DNA of 64,000 nt from Schistosoma haematobium. Lineage: Eukaryota; Platyhelminthes; Trematoda; Strigeidida; Schistosomatidae. Shown piece by piece: positions 47,296 to 59,737 of the stretch. Under the pieces are notes generated by a model. That model was not told where the DNA came from. It made no database searches and was given only the letters and a program-made list of their open reading frames with translations. The translations under genes were made by a program, and so were the position numbers. How positions within the stretch are numbered: the first letter of the stretch is position 1; each line of letters starts with the position of its first letter. The stretch covers positions 79,660,364 to 79,724,363 of the forward strand of contig NC_067196.1 of NCBI RefSeq assembly GCF_000699445.3, given 5' to 3'.

Positions 47296-49384
47296 TTGAA
47301 CTCAATATATTAGATAATAATAATAAGTGCTCGACAGTTATTCTTTCCATAGTTGGTATGCTCTAGAACTGAATTACTCAAGGGATACTGTTTAAATGAT
47401 GTAGCGATTATTTTGGTGAACAGCAAAGACGTGATTAATATACTAGCAGTCTGTATGAAAACCCGCTTGCTGATTACTGGTCAATCTCTCACAACCCATA
47501 GTGTTTGGCGAGGCCAATAGCATTGAAGCGAAACCCAGATACATATCCCGATACTTTTTACATAGGGCTTTTCTAAAGATGAGATCAATGGCTGCGTCAT
47601 CCCAGTATTGTGGGATACTTTCCTAAACAGCCCAATCACTTGCCTGACTTGAAGTTCCTTTCCATCCTTGAAAAAGAGATAGACGTGGGTTGTTTAGACA
47701 CTACTTGCCTCTGTTTCGTTCGACGGATCGGTAGTCAGTGATCGAGGAGCACAAGGGAGTCTAATCGACGTCATGGTAACAGTCCATTTGGAATTTCTCC
47801 TAAAATACTTGATCCAGAGTACATGATACCTTTTGGTAGATTGAGTCTTAGCCTTGAATATTTTTGAATAAGGTCTTTCGTTGCAGCGGAATATTCAAAC
47901 AACTTTTTGTACCGATCCTTCGAGAACGATATGTCTGTAAGCCACTAAAAAGTAAAATCGGCTCAACTCATACAAGGTCATAATTAGGACCTGCATAGAT
48001 GCTCCAGAAGAGTGAGATTTTCACTTCACTGGTGATCAGTTTAAGTAACTTCTAGTCAGATGTTGGTTTGAACAAAATTGGAGAGGCAGGCTCCCTTTAT
48101 TCAACTATTAATACATTCAGGCTTCCAAATACCACCAAAGTGATAATTGCATGTGCATCACTGAGGTCATCATTAAATTGACGGCAGAGCATGTTCTTTA
48201 TTGGTTTTGGGGCTGCAACCCGTCGGAACTTAGTAGCAGATTACTAAAAGATATTTTATACTCCGATTTCTCGCTTCTTTCATTAACAGCACATCAATAA
48301 TTATTAACGGGGACCTCATCGGAAAAGAAATATCAGTGGAGAGGCTGAAGACCGGTGAGTTTCGAGAGAAAGAGCGGATAATCTCTACACACCTACCAGG
48401 GTATTTAGGGTGTTATCTATTCAGTATTATAATGTCAGCATTGAAGGTCCTCGGTAGTTCAGAAAATTTTTCAGAAGTGATTTAGAACTAAAAGTATTCC
48501 AACTAATCAATACCTCTGGAAATATTTGAAAAGAATCTAGGGAATTATTCCTTCCTTGTTCTGAATGTATACTATACCGAATTCGTTCCCAATTTCAGCA
48601 TGTTTCTCATTATTTAAAATTCGAGGTTACATAATTCTCTTTCGAGTTAAGTGTTTCAATTGCTCGTGTTGTGGTGCACTGTATACCATTTATTTTCACG
48701 AAGTTACTATAAAATCGTGCATAGCAGACAGAGGGTACTAAATGATGTATGGGAAATGTAAGCAATTATTAAAAAATATGAGATGACTTGGGTATTATAA
48801 GATTTGCTAATCTCCCAGAGAATTTATAACAAAGAACTATCTACTTGTAGTTTTTTTTATTTTGCTGGCCATTATACAAAATATAATGAAGATTAGTCCT
48901 GGTTGCCAGTATGTTTTCATTGTCACACTAACAGTTCTAAGTTAACAGAATTCAGTTTATGTAGTTTTAATAGGAAAGTATGAAAGGAATCTAGTTAGTC
49001 GGGAAATGATAAACTGTCGCTATTAGAGCACCGATTCTTTGATGACGTATCCCACACTTAACCGGCAGAATACTGGTGGAATAATTCGTGTTTCAGAAAC
49101 AAAGATTACTTAAGGGAAGGAGTTTTTTTCGATGATATCATTTATGAGAGCTGTACAATTACATTGATATTAATTTGACATACATAGTGGTTCGTTAGAG
49201 TATGGACTGAGATTACGTCACAGATGGTTTAGAAATATTAAAACGTTACGTAATGATCTAAAGGATAATAAAAATGTCAAGAGTTAATTATCCACTTGAG
49301 ATATACGAGTAATTGGGTGATGTAACAACAGTTAATTAATTATTAAGTATGGAAATTACGAATAAGATTGAAAGTCATGGCAAT
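47296..49384. other. No confident feature
   Basis: About 2.1 kb without recognised motifs. The part 47450-48450 is less AT-rich and may be a decayed mobile element, but no readable domain was found. Confidence 0.35.
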
Positions 49385-49640
49385 AACGATAGACTGAATA
49401 TAATACCAAGTGGTTGGAGGTAGAAAGTTGGGAGATCAACACATAGGTTTCTTGATAGTTTTTACTGATCAGTAAGGTGTATCTGGAATATTGAGGCCAT
49501 TGATGCTCTTTGGTGACCAGTTTCACAGTCTGGGATATTATCTACCACTCGATGTCGAGTCACTTAGACTAGTGTTCACATTCCAATTTGATAGATAGAG
49601 CTCGGTCTATATCAGGAACTATACGCATATGGCACCGTCC
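49385..49640 (+). repeat. Dispersed repeat family C, copy 1
   Basis: Starts GTGGTTGGAGGTAG and runs through GTCGAGTCACTTAGACTAGTG. The same landmarks in the same order are found at 58785-58940 and 60962-61345 (plus) and at 55560-55725 (minus). Confidence 0.55.
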
Positions 49641-50639
49641 ACTACTCACTAACTAATCACTTTAGACATAATGCATTTACTTAGATTTGAATCAGTGAAT
49701 TGAAAGATTATATCGTTATGAAGAAACTAAAATACAAGTCTATGTAGTTCATAATCATAGTACAATTCATGTGTACATTTATGTTCATCCAGTAGCCTAT
49801 ACATACTCATCAAGAATTCAATCAGGTTACAAAATAAAATGTCTCAGTCAACGACAGTCGACCTCCAATTGTATAATCCATAAGGAATAGGTATGATATA
49901 TCTACATGTGAACAAATGAAAAGCTATCGATACTTCTAAGTATATGATAGTGCTATTTTCAACTTAATACTTTCTTAAGTAACCATAATTCAATTATGAA
50001 GGTGTTTTTTCTTCATCTGAAGGAATCTAGTCATAATTTGTCTGATTTTCATGTTACCTTGTCATCAAATGCCGTTTTTACTTTGTTTAATTTGCAGAAT
50101 TTAAAATCACCATATATGTGGACGTAGTTTTGAATACGAACTTGGTGGTCGAAACTTTCATTAATGTTTGGTTATACACGAGAGATAGAGGATTAACAAT
50201 ATGTATATGTATGTTGTAAAAAAATAACTGATACTTCAACCTGACTGTAAATCAGAATTTCTACAAAACGGCATTTCAGTATTGTATCTTTTCTTATTGT
50301 AACTGATATACGCCAAATCATAGTTATAGAAATTTTAATTAATTGCTCCATGATTTTAATGCGATAATGATGTTTTGTGAAACAGGAGTAACTACTGATA
50401 TAAGTGTTAGTAGTATAACACCAGATTCCGTTTCAAATTTATATCACCAAAACGTGTTTAATTTATCATCTTTTGGCTCAATTTTTGAAGTTTCTGGCAA
50501 TTCGGCCTTGAACTATATATGTATATTTTTTCAATAAATAGTATTATTCTCAATTAGATCTTCATCAGGCTTTGCCCTAATATGATCAGAATGAGTGTTT
50601 GTGAAGATTGTAGTAAGTTTCTAGTAGTTGAACTCGAGC

Positions 50640-50742
50640 TGATGTAAGCTAAACCACCAGTGAAAACCTGGAAGCATTGGACGGTCTTTTCGTCCTAGTA
50701 TGGGACTCTTCAGCAGTGCACCTTCAAGATATACAATATATC
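50640..50742 (-). repeat. Hammerhead repeat arm with degraded ribozyme
   Basis: The minus strand at 50674-50719 shows a hammerhead: stem I GCACTG/CAATGC with one mismatch, core CTGAAGA, stem II GTCC/GGAC, GAAA and the cleavage triplet GTC. Stem III (AAGACCGT) is mismatched beyond its first pair, so folding is doubtful. The flank AAGCTAAACCACC matches the family arm. Confidence 0.65.
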
Positions 50743-50753
50743 GCACTTCGAGC

Positions 50754-50756
<3 letters not shown>

Positions 50757-50784
<28 letters not shown>

Positions 50785-50785
50785 G
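50757..50785. repeat. (TAA)n microsatellite
   Basis: About nine TAA units directly after the hammerhead repeat. Confidence 0.85.
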
Positions 50786-51329
50786 ATAGGTAAATCGAAG
50801 CAGTTTATGAGTCAGCGATAACAATGGAATAGGTTACATGAATAAACATAATGAGTAAGAAGTACATATTAATAGTGTTATGACAATTGTACTGGATGCG
50901 ATAAGAATAATCAAGGCTTAAATCAATGTTTCATAATAAAAAGTAGGTCAAGGACTCGAAAAAGACAAATATCGAAAAAACATTCATTACAAGGTATTAA
51001 AATTATATAATAAGCAGTGTCCAGATGATTGAATAGTGAGGCATGTAGTTAAAAAAACGGAGTGGAGAGAAATAGATGAACGATTGGTATAGAAAATAAT
51101 AATATGTAAAGTCCTTTCAATTACATCATCATATTAATTCAACTTCATAGGTCCTGAGGGAATTATTACTCGAAGTTCATATGCATACAATTGTATGGCT
51201 TATTAATAAATTAGTTGGAAAGAAATCCCTTGATTGAACTTCGTATTTCTAGTGTTCAAATAGGAATTATTTATCTATTGCAAAAAGTTCAGGGTACCTA
51301 TGACGATGAAAGAACTCGATAGGTTTTAA

Positions 51330-52110
51330 CATTCTACCGTCAAACTTGAGCCATTGAAATCAGTTTTTTAGAAAACTGTATTGGAGTTAATGAGTATCCC
51401 AAACGTTTCTGGAAGGCACTGAGGGGCAATTATAATTATCGTAATGCTAGAACGCTTAAACGTCATACACTTAATTGTATCTGTGTTATCAAATCTCGAC
51501 TAGTTGAACAAGAACGTAACAAATCGCTGGGAAATCATCCATCATATAACTTATCGTTAAATGAAGGTAAGCAATTTGAAGATTATGGTTTATTTGTCAC
51601 CGGAAAACAATCACACAGGCTAGATTCAAGTATTTGGAAACAATGGGTTTCAGAAAAATATGTATTCAATCACTCTTCTTTCTCACTTTAGTCAATCCGA
51701 ATGCAGGTTTTATTACTGGAGCACAAGTTCGGTAATAACACCTCAAAAATCAACAAACTCCATACTCAAGTACAATTAAAAGTTCTGGCAAATCAGTATC
51801 TCACTCCAGCATCGCGATCAGGATTTCAGCATTTTAAATCCTTTGTACTTGATTGCTGTCATAGATACATTAACATAAAATTTCGTAACAATAACTTACC
51901 GAGCAAATATAATATTAAGTAGCTAGTTCTTCTGAAAGAAATAAGGACTGGGTCCTAAATAAAGCTGACAAAGGATATTTTGTAATGGTCCTTGATGTCC
52001 AAAATTACTTGAACAAGATGCTACTGATTCTAAAAGATTGTACTATATTTTCCAAACCTATTAGGGAAGCACTCAAAACACCACAATAATAAGTAGAATC
52101 ATTTGTTGAT
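51330..52110 (+). pseudogene. Penelope-like element, N-terminal fragment
   Basis: Plus-strand reading with frame changes: WKALRGNYNYRNARTLKRH, then FVTGKQSHRLDSSIWKQW, then (51701-51922) LTPASRSGFQHFKSFVLDC and KFRNNNLPSK, and at about 51945-52090 LNKADKGYFVMVLDVQNYL. The last is the first RT motif of Penelope-like elements (usually N-K-A-D-K-G-x-x-V-V-V-x-D). Stops at about 51689 and 51920 and a frame change near 51940 make it non-coding. It covers the part missing in the 16 kb copy, so the two do not overlap. Confidence 0.6.
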
Positions 52111-52239
52111 GTTAATTCGGCCAAGGAATAGATAATATTGTTACAAATTTCTGATACGCTAATAACTTTTGCATATTTTCATATGCTAAAGCAAATAAAT
52201 TCACAATCCAAGACAAAATACAAACAATGAAATACTTGA

Positions 52240-52520
52240 ATTCACTTTTTATTGTTTGTTTGAATCTTCCTATGGATGTTTAAGATTGCAATTGAATAGT
52301 CTCTTATTGGCATATGTACTTCCTGTGTGGACTGCCTCGATATTGCCTTAAATCACAAACATTATAAGCGAAAGGTGCTGGATCCGAGTCCTGGAGTGAA
52401 CATCAACTCTGGGATGCAGGCACATCTAGCTGACGTATCCCGAATAGGATGAAACGTGAGTTTTGGATTTCACTGCTAGCCACCATCCATCTTTGCTTAT
52501 GATGAAATTTTTGTTTGTAA
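52240..52520 (+). repeat. SMalpha-like hammerhead repeat (family D)
   Basis: Contains the block CTCTTATTGGCATATGTACTTCCTG...GACTGCCTCGATATTGC (52300-52355), repeated in reverse at 61345-61480 and partly at 56425-56470. The hammerhead sits to its right. The flank CACTGCTAGCCACCATCCATC is as I recall it from schistosome SMalpha repeats. Confidence 0.6.
52424..52468 (+). ncRNA. Hammerhead ribozyme relic, core mutated
   Basis: Stem I ATCTAG/TTGGAT (six pairs counting wobbles), core CTGACGT, stem II ATCC/GGAT, GAAA, short stem III and a GTT cleavage triplet after 52462. The core should read CUGANGA, so A9 is changed to U, and the G10.1-C11.1 pair is A-U. Probably inactive. Confidence 0.65.
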
Positions 52521-53364
52521 ACTTTAGTTTACCAAGAGAAAAACAAACGATATTTATTGATATTAACCTTAAACAGCTCTCGTAACTAACTGAATAACAT
52601 CAATGGATAAAGTAGTGAAAACCTGGAAGTATACTGTAGTTGTTCAGTAGCTTAACTATTCATACTATGCACATTTGATTTCCTCTTTTCTTCTTGATAA
52701 GTGAATTGGTCAGTAATAGGTTATTGCAAAAATTTCTAAAAGTCATCTTCAAAATAACAGATCTTTGTTGAACTATCAAAATAACGTGCTTGAAGTTGTA
52801 TATCATAATTATTTTATAATTTGTTATCTATGAAAATGATCAAATTAAAAGTAATGAAAATTTCCATAAGTAAAGTTAGGATGAATTGATGTTAACTCAA
52901 TGATTCTAAACACAAAGATCAATATACATCATGAAACTTGAAAGTCCTTAGTTCTCTTATTGATGAATTCCGACGTGGATGAAACAGATTATCTAATGTT
53001 TATTTTTCTTTTAATCGAAATGATTGTCTAATCAATATCAAGTTTCAATCAGAAATCAGTTTTTTCGACTTACAAATTCTTCATATGACACTCAATTCAT
53101 CAATAAATTGGACAAGTAATTTATTAGTGTACATTGAAGCAAAAAAACAACAACAACAAACTACACAAGTGTTTATTAAAATCGTTGACATCTATACCAC
53201 GTGCATCGAAACAATATACAAGAAAAAATGACAAGTAAACAATCCATAGTATTTCCAAACATGTATAATTCATTCTTTGTTTATTAATCTTTCTAATTAC
53301 CGACTAATTTGTGATAAATAAATAATTAGTTATACATTCAGCATACATATCTAGAGTTGGGTTT

Positions 53365-53381
53365 TTTTTGGGGGGGGGTAT
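53365..53381. repeat. T-run followed by G-run
   Basis: Eight T then ten G, an unusual homopolymer junction in this AT-rich DNA. A short GT-rich tract follows at 53543-53561. Confidence 0.7.
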
Positions 53382-53780
53382 CTTAAGTGATGTCATTTAT
53401 ACTGAAATGTTTTTTATAATGTGAAGTGCCAAAAAAATAGACTATTAGTATGCATTTTCATCGCATTATTATCAGTATAGAAAAAGAATGGTAATCTCTT
53501 ACATTATCTTACAGAATTTTATGATATAAGTGAATATTGGGTTGTGTGTGTGCGTGTGTGTTATTTTTGAAGTATTACACATTGGCATTACTATTTGATA
53601 TAATGCTCAGATAGAATTTTCGATATGTGAAAAATAAACAAAAGTTTTTTTGATTTTTTGACATTATTTATTGTTATTGTGTAATCATTTGCATAATATC
53701 GAATCACATTATTATTATTATGCGAAATGATGATTACACTTCATTAACTCATAGGATTTCTGAAACTTCACTTAAAATTG

Positions 53781-53807
53781 ATAATAATAATAATAATAAT
53801 AATGCTT
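53781..53807. repeat. (ATA)n microsatellite
   Basis: About nine ATA/TAA units immediately before the next RTE insertion. Confidence 0.85.
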
Positions 53808-53880
53808 AGTCTGTAGGAAATAAACAGATAAGTTTGTAAATTATTTTGGGCTTATATCCAGTGGCATCTTTACTTACATA

Positions 53881-54345
53881 CTTACGCCTGTTACTCCTAA
53901 TGGAGCATAGGCCGCCGACTAGCATTCTACAACCCACTCTGTCCTGGGCCTTCCTTTCCAGTTCTATTCAATTTTTGTTCATTTTCCCTATGTCTGTCTC
54001 CATTTCTCAGCGTAATGTGTTCTTTGGTCTTCCTCTTTTCCTTTGACCTTGAGGATTCTGTGTGAGGGCTTGCCCTGTGACGCAGTTGGGTGCTTTCCTC
54101 AATATGTGTCCTATCTAATTCCAGCGCTTCTTTCTGATCTCTTCCTCCGCTGGGATCTGGTTTGTTCTCTCCCACAGTAGGTTGTTCCTAATAGTGTCTG
54201 ACCAATGGATCCGAAGTATTTTGGGTAGACAACTGTTAATAAACACCTGTATCTCCTGGATGATGGCTTTCGTAGTTCTCCGGGTTTCTGCCCCATACAG
54301 TAGAACTGTCTTGACATTTGTACTGAATATTTCATATAAGACTCT
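53881..54345 (-). mobile_element. RTE 3' end, 5'-truncated copy (465 bp)
   Basis: Begins at the complement of the family 3' terminus (ACTTACGCCTGTTACTCC) and covers the C-terminal tail: the minus strand still reads [14 protein letters not shown] and [15 protein letters not shown] in fragments, the equivalents of LLYGAETWRTT and HWPDTISN. Truncated upstream of that. Confidence 0.75.
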
Positions 54346-54649
54346 TTAATATGTTATAGTCAAATATACTATACTGCAGCATTATTTCATACAACTAAAC
54401 TTTAATTTCCAATGAGGAATTATTCATTATAGATCAGCTACACTTAGAATATTTTCGAAAACGACGGAGAACTATAGGGTTGTTTATTGTATGAGATTCT
54501 GCACTAGAGTGTAAAAAGAGTTGTCCTATGTTTCTCGGTTTTAATAATGCTTCAACTGAAATCAATCCATGATGAATATCATTTACAAATCAAGATTATT
54601 ACCATAAAACCTCTCCAATAAAGTATATAACAAATTAATTATTTATATA

Positions 54650-54735
54650 CTTACTTACTTATGCCTGTTACCCCTCGTGCAGGAGCATAGGCTACCCACT
54701 AGCACTTTTCATCCAACTCTATCCTGAGCAATTAT
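54650..54735 (-). mobile_element. RTE 3' terminal scrap
   Basis: ACTTACTTACTTATGCCTGTTACCCCTCGTGCAGGAGCATAGGCTACCC is the 3' terminus complement with three copies of the short ACTT tail repeat. Only about 85 bases remain. Confidence 0.7.
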
Positions 54736-55241
54736 TTATATAATCTATGGTTTATTTATTTACTTTATAAAATATTCATTTAGCAATTTCTTTAAAAAGC
54801 AATTTATTGTATTTTACACAAATTTATTTAAAATTATTCAATCATTTCTTTATTTAAAATTCATTATTCTATGCATTTTTATTTTCGTTCGTTAACATTG
54901 TCTTAGTGATTATTTTGTATATTTTTTAAACACCGCTTATATTACGTAATTTCGGATTGAGTAACAGCACATTGAATTTCAACTCTTTTACATGTACGAA
55001 ATTTTAAAAAAAATTGACCTACACTTTATCAGCCAATTTTATTTCATGTCCTAAGTGTGATATTTGTATAATTAGATGAAAATAAAATTTAAAAACATTT
55101 AAGATACATCTATTTTAAGTATGTGAATACCATAAATGTGCTTATATATATAAACAAATATAAACAGGACGGTTGTTATAGTTACTAGAAAATAAATGGG
55201 TTTTAGTTATCATTCAATTTTTTGAATATTTTCTCGTCAAG

Positions 55242-55243
<2 letters not shown>

Positions 55244-55297
<54 letters not shown>
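55244..55297. repeat. (AT)n microsatellite, 27 units
   Basis: An uninterrupted TA/AT run of about 54 bases. Confidence 0.95.
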
Positions 55298-55301
<4 letters not shown>

Positions 55302-55559
55302 GGGATGAGTTGTTTCACCAACTCATAAACTTAGAACTGTATAGTATACTTAACATATTTGTTACATTTAATTGTATAGTACAGTAAAATAAAACTAAAG
55401 GATAAATGACGTTAAAAAAACAACAACATGAAAACAAGCTCTAGGTAAACTTCCAAATCAATGGATTCAGTCAGTTAGGAAGTAAGTGAAAGTTAGTTAT
55501 ACAGTATTAGGATTTGTTAAAAAAATCACAATATGGTGTAATCACAACTGATTGATCAC

Positions 55560-55725
55560 TGGGTGGTGATCAATATCATGCTTGTCTAGTCCTTATTCGT
55601 GCAGATCGAATGCTATCGATCATGTTGCAATGTGGCCACCAGTCTAGGTGACTCGACACTGCGGGCACGAAACCCGGGTCCAGGGTTTCCTGTTGACTAC
55701 CTCCAACCACCATCTAAATACAATA
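55560..55725 (-). repeat. Dispersed repeat family C, copy 2
   Basis: The minus strand reads GGTGGTTGGAGGTAGTCAAC, then CAGGAAACCCTGGACCCGGG and GTCGAGTCACCTAGACTGGTG, the same landmarks as family C copies elsewhere. Confidence 0.6.
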
Positions 55726-56424
55726 TGGTGTAACTCTATTGAAATTTGAAAATGTCGACCACTAGATTTCAATTGAGTATTTTGAGTTTAATTATACTCA
55801 TTATAAAAAACTTCAAGTTCCTGACTGTTCATTATTGTTTAATGTTTTAAGTGTGACTTATTAACCAGTTCTAAACTAAAGTAAATTAACTATCAATTGT
55901 TCTTTGATTTTTTTTTAAAAGTTCATCAGTGACTAACAACCAATCACTCTTTTAACGTCAATCAGTAAGTAAGAATTATAAATTTATTATTATGACTTTA
56001 TAATTGTGACGACGGACCACGGGTAAACTCGAGGACGCTGTAAGAGGCTCAGAAGGAGCCGAAGACGTTCCATGCAATCACCTTTCGGAAGAACATTCTA
56101 AAATTCCTACGTGTAGCTTCCCGATTGGATAATGCTAATAGCCCCCTGTATGCGGATTAGAGGACTGTAATGATGATTTCGTTCTCACTAAAAACTATAA
56201 ATACGTGACAATTTTGTACTATGATTGACACTGTTTGGAATAATATTCCTCTCATTAGTCTTCTGTCTTCTTATTGCGACTTGGAAGAGTTTTGGTGTTC
56301 TAGTGCTCTGTTATACGCGGTATGTCAAGAAATCAACATTCAAGATATAACAATAATCTATGTGCCATTATTCAGGACTGGAACTAAATTATCTCTATTG
56401 TTACATAAATACCCTGATTGAACT

Positions 56425-56470
56425 GTCTCGATATTACATTATATCTAAACTTAATAATTAAGCGAAAAAA
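56425..56470 (+). repeat. Family D scrap
   Basis: GAACTGTCTCGATATTACATTATATCTAAAC resembles GGACTGCCTCGATATTGCCTTAAATCAC at 52332. The 66-codon open frame just before it (56221-56421) probably belongs to the same repeat. Confidence 0.4.
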
Positions 56471-57036
56471 AAGCATTAAGGTTTGAAACGATAGACATAA
56501 GATTTAAATATTATAATGTATATCAACACTAGGGATAGAGTTATATCCGACTGATGAACCTCAAATGAGAGAAAACATACTTCCTCTATTCCTCTACTGG
56601 CTACAATTCACATATAATTCATCCAATAAAATAAATAATAAGACAAACAGTGATCAATGCATAAATATTATTGAATATTTAACACATACGTAACATTTAA
56701 ACAAACTATTTCCTGAATTCTTCTTAGAAACAAAAACAAAACAAAAAAAATTAATTACAAATTGTGCTGAAATCAATTATCGAAAAATAATTTGTACAAT
56801 AAGATGATTAAAAAAACAAACAAACAGTTGAATAAGAAAAAATAATAATATGTCTAATTGAGGTATAGATAAATATTATAGTTCCTAATATGACTTTTTG
56901 ACAAGATCATTATAGAGCGTAGTTTGAAATTGATGAAAATGATCCAATTCAAAGCATTTGAGAATTGTATTTGTTAATTTAGAAAAAAAAGTAATTAAGT
57001 AAATGCATATCTTCCTATTCAATTGTTTATAACAGA
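56471..57036. other. 3' flank of the Sp-like gene
   Basis: AT-rich with several A-runs. No coding motif recognised. Presumably includes the 3' untranslated region of the minus-strand gene. Confidence 0.35.
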
Positions 57037-58620
57037 TTACTTCTTAATAAATACTTCATGTGTTTTACGATGTTTACTTAAATGATCACTACGCATAAAA
57101 CGTTTATTGCATATGATACATGTAAAACGTTTTTCACCAGTATGTGTACGTATATGACGTTGTAATTCATCAGATCTAGTAAATGCTTTACTGCATAATT
57201 CATATATACATCGAAATGGTCTTTCATCATTATGCCATCTTAAATGAGCTTTTAAATGACTTGTTTTACTATATGTTTTACCGCATAAATTACATAAATG
57301 CACTGCTTTATGTATTGATTTTCTATTATCTAAATTCAATGTTTCAACATTGAAACTATTGAAGGTATTCTTATTGTTATTGTTAACGCTATCGATGGAT
57401 TTCATATTGCGCGCTAATTGACAATTAACACATGGACATTTTTGACATTTCTTATTGAAATTTGATCTTCTCTGTGTTTTCCCTTGATCTAAGGTAGAGG
57501 ATGTGGTAGTAATCGTAGTTGTATTACTATTAGTAGTAGTTATTGTTGTTTCAAATGATGACAATATAATTGATGGTTTTAATTGACACTTTTTGTTTTC
57601 ACCAATACCAGGAACAGTAATTTGAGAAATATTTGATGAAATGATGTTTGATTTCATTTTGTCCAAGTGTTCAGTAGTAGAATTAAATACAGTTGTTTTT
57701 AACTGTTCACATAGTTGTCCAGAATAATGTGAATCATGTGTATCTAAAGATTGTAAAAAGGAATTTGGAGTTATTTTATTAGTAATATTGTGTTTAGAAT
57801 AGATTACATCTGATTGTGAAACGGGTGATTTACTTGAATTTGTATAAAATAGATTTAGTTTTGATTGTTGAAATGAGTTAGAGAGATCAGTAAATTTATC
57901 CATGTACATTTCTGTATTTAAATGTTTTGTATTTATATTAGTAATGTTCATAGGATTAGCATCAATATATTCAGAAGGGATTCGTCTACTAGGAACTGGA
58001 TGAAATGCACTTAATTCTGATTTTATGCAGCTTTGTAAATCCAAATAGTTATATGGATATTTGACATTTGACTGATTTGAATTACCTATAGACTTTTTAT
58101 TTACTGATTGTTTTTTATCATTAGATGCTGTTGTTATTGATTTATCAATTAATGGAAACTTGATTAATTCAGTTTTTGAATGATAATTCAATAATGATAT
58201 ATTCATTGTTGTATTTTTAATTCGATTTAAATGTTCCTGAAGACGATGTTTTAAAACTTCCATTTCTGGACTACTCCAGAAATTTTCTGTTTTTTCAATT
58301 ATATTTACATTGGAATATTTTATAAATTGATTTGATGAATTTACAATATTTGATAATTCAGTAGCATGATGGAAATCCATTGAACTTGTCTTATGATTAT
58401 TATTATCTTGATTTATTCTGCTTACAGTGAGTTGATTTTTAAAACAGTTCAACTCAGATGTTCGATGCTTTGAACATTGAATCAATTCACTTATACTGAA
58501 TTTATTTCGTTTTGTTTGAATTTTATTAATAGAAAGAGAAGAATTTGAAATTTGAAGATTTAATGCTTCTTCAGAATTAGATGAACTATAATGATGATAA
58601 CCACGTTCAGATAAATTCAT
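57037..58620 (-). CDS. Sp/KLF-family zinc-finger transcription factor
   Basis: A 527-residue frame. Three adjacent C2H2 fingers end the protein: [19 protein letters not shown] (about 441-463), [21 protein letters not shown] (469-493) and [19 protein letters not shown] (499-521), joined by NDERP and TGEKR linkers. The base-contacting helices KTSHLKA, RSDELQR and RSDHLSK keep the Sp/KLF pattern (K-H-A, R-E-R, R-H-K), so GC- or GT-box DNA is the expected target. CPCVNC at about 395-400, about 40 residues before the fingers, resembles the Buttonhead box (CxCPNC) of Sp proteins and favours Sp over KLF. The first finger has C-x2-C instead of the usual C-x4-C. The rest is Ser/Asn/Thr-rich. The ATG follows an in-frame stop nine codons upstream. 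Confidence 0.9.
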   Translation of the reverse strand: MNLSERGYHHYSSSNSEEALNLQISNSSLSINKIQTKRNKFSISELIQCSKHRTSELNCFKNQLTVSRINQDNNNHKTSSMDFHHATELSNIVNSSNQFIKYSNVNIIEKTENFWSSPEMEVLKHRLQEHLNRIKNTTMNISLLNYHSKTELIKFPLIDKSITTASNDKKQSVNKKSIGNSNQSNVKYPYNYLDLQSCIKSELSAFHPVPSRRIPSEYIDANPMNITNINTKHLNTEMYMDKFTDLSNSFQQSKLNLFYTNSSKSPVSQSDVIYSKHNITNKITPNSFLQSLDTHDSHYSGQLCEQLKTTVFNSTTEHLDKMKSNIISSNISQITVPGIGENKKCQLKPSIILSSFETTITTTNSNTTTITTTSSTLDQGKTQRRSNFNKKCQKCPCVNCQLARNMKSIDSVNNNNKNTFNSFNVETLNLDNRKSIHKAVHLCNLCGKTYSKTSHLKAHLRWHNDERPFRCIYELCSKAFTRSDELQRHIRTHTGEKRFTCIICNKRFMRSDHLSKHRKTHEVFIKK

Positions 58621-58640
58621 TTCTACAGCTCTAGGAAAAT
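58621..58640 (-). promoter_or_regulatory. Possible splice acceptor before the Sp-like ATG
   Basis: The minus strand reads TTTTCCTAGAGCTGTAG followed by AA and the ATG. The AG could accept an upstream untranslated exon or a trans-spliced leader, so the whole protein would lie in one coding exon. Confidence 0.4.
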
Positions 58641-58784
58641 CATGAAAAATTAATCATAATCAATTTCTTATTTAAGTATAATTGAAGTAAAAATAAAATT
58701 CATGAATATATTGAGATTAGAAAATGCTAAATACCAATCTATTTCTGTATTAGTATAAAAAAAAACACTAATTACTATATAGTT

Positions 58785-58940
58785 GCTAGGTGACAGGAAA
58801 CCCTTCAATCGCTTGATATTGAAACAGTGTAATTCATGTCGGGCCACTTAGACTAGTGTTAAAGCTACAATTTGATCAATGGAATTCAATCAACACTAAG
58901 GAAGAATCGAAAAACATAACACTCGTCACTATTGCCAATC
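58785..58940 (+). repeat. Dispersed repeat family C, copy 3
   Basis: TAGGTGACAGGAAACCC...GGCCACTTAGACTAGTG...GAATTCAATCAACACTAAGGAAG follows the order of the other copies. Confidence 0.5.
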
Positions 58941-59735
58941 AATTGATGTAGGTACGTAAGTACTATAAATATATTGAAATTCAATAGTAATGGAATATTA
59001 CTGGCACATTTTCACAACTTCTATGTAATTGTATGGTCATATTGTTAAGTTTCAAAAGAGAATATTAATTTTTCATAGAATTAAACCACATGTCTTTAAA
59101 ATAATTATCTTTTCATGTATGGTCAGCTACTTTTTATGGTGATTATCATCTGTTAACCATGGCGTAAAGAAAAATTTGATAAGAATTACATATTCTTTAA
59201 TTCGATATCAGTATTAAAAAGAGAACAATGTTTTTAGTCGGTTATTCAATTTGAATGTTGTTTTCGTCACGCATTGAAGAAAAATGTACAATCAATGAGA
59301 ACTGGTTGATTGTTTTGATCTAGTTTGGAAATTTTCAATAGTATACACTAAAGGCCTGATAGTTATGTCATAAAATTGTCTTAAAATCGAATTTTCGAGT
59401 TTTACATAAACCACAAGGTGTGGCTATCAACGAATCATAAGATGTGCGTTTTGTTTTATTTGAGACTTGCCATCTGGATATACCTGCATCCTAGTAGGAT
59501 TGTTTACATTGAAATTCGAATTCAGTACCTTTCTATATAAGCGTTATCCTTTAAGCTGCTGAGTCAAGACGTTCACTAAAATCATTACTGTAATACAGGT
59601 TTATCCAGAAAACTAGTCTCAAACAGAACGGAACGCTCACCTTGAACTCCACTGTTATCTACAATTCATTTGTACTAAAAGCACATAATGGTTGTGCTAC
59701 AAAAATAATTATGGTTTAAATTGTTTATTCCGGTT
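58941..59735. other. No recognisable feature
   Basis: AT-rich intergenic DNA upstream of the Sp-like gene; no promoter motif can be assigned. Confidence 0.4.
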
Positions 59736-59737
59736 AA

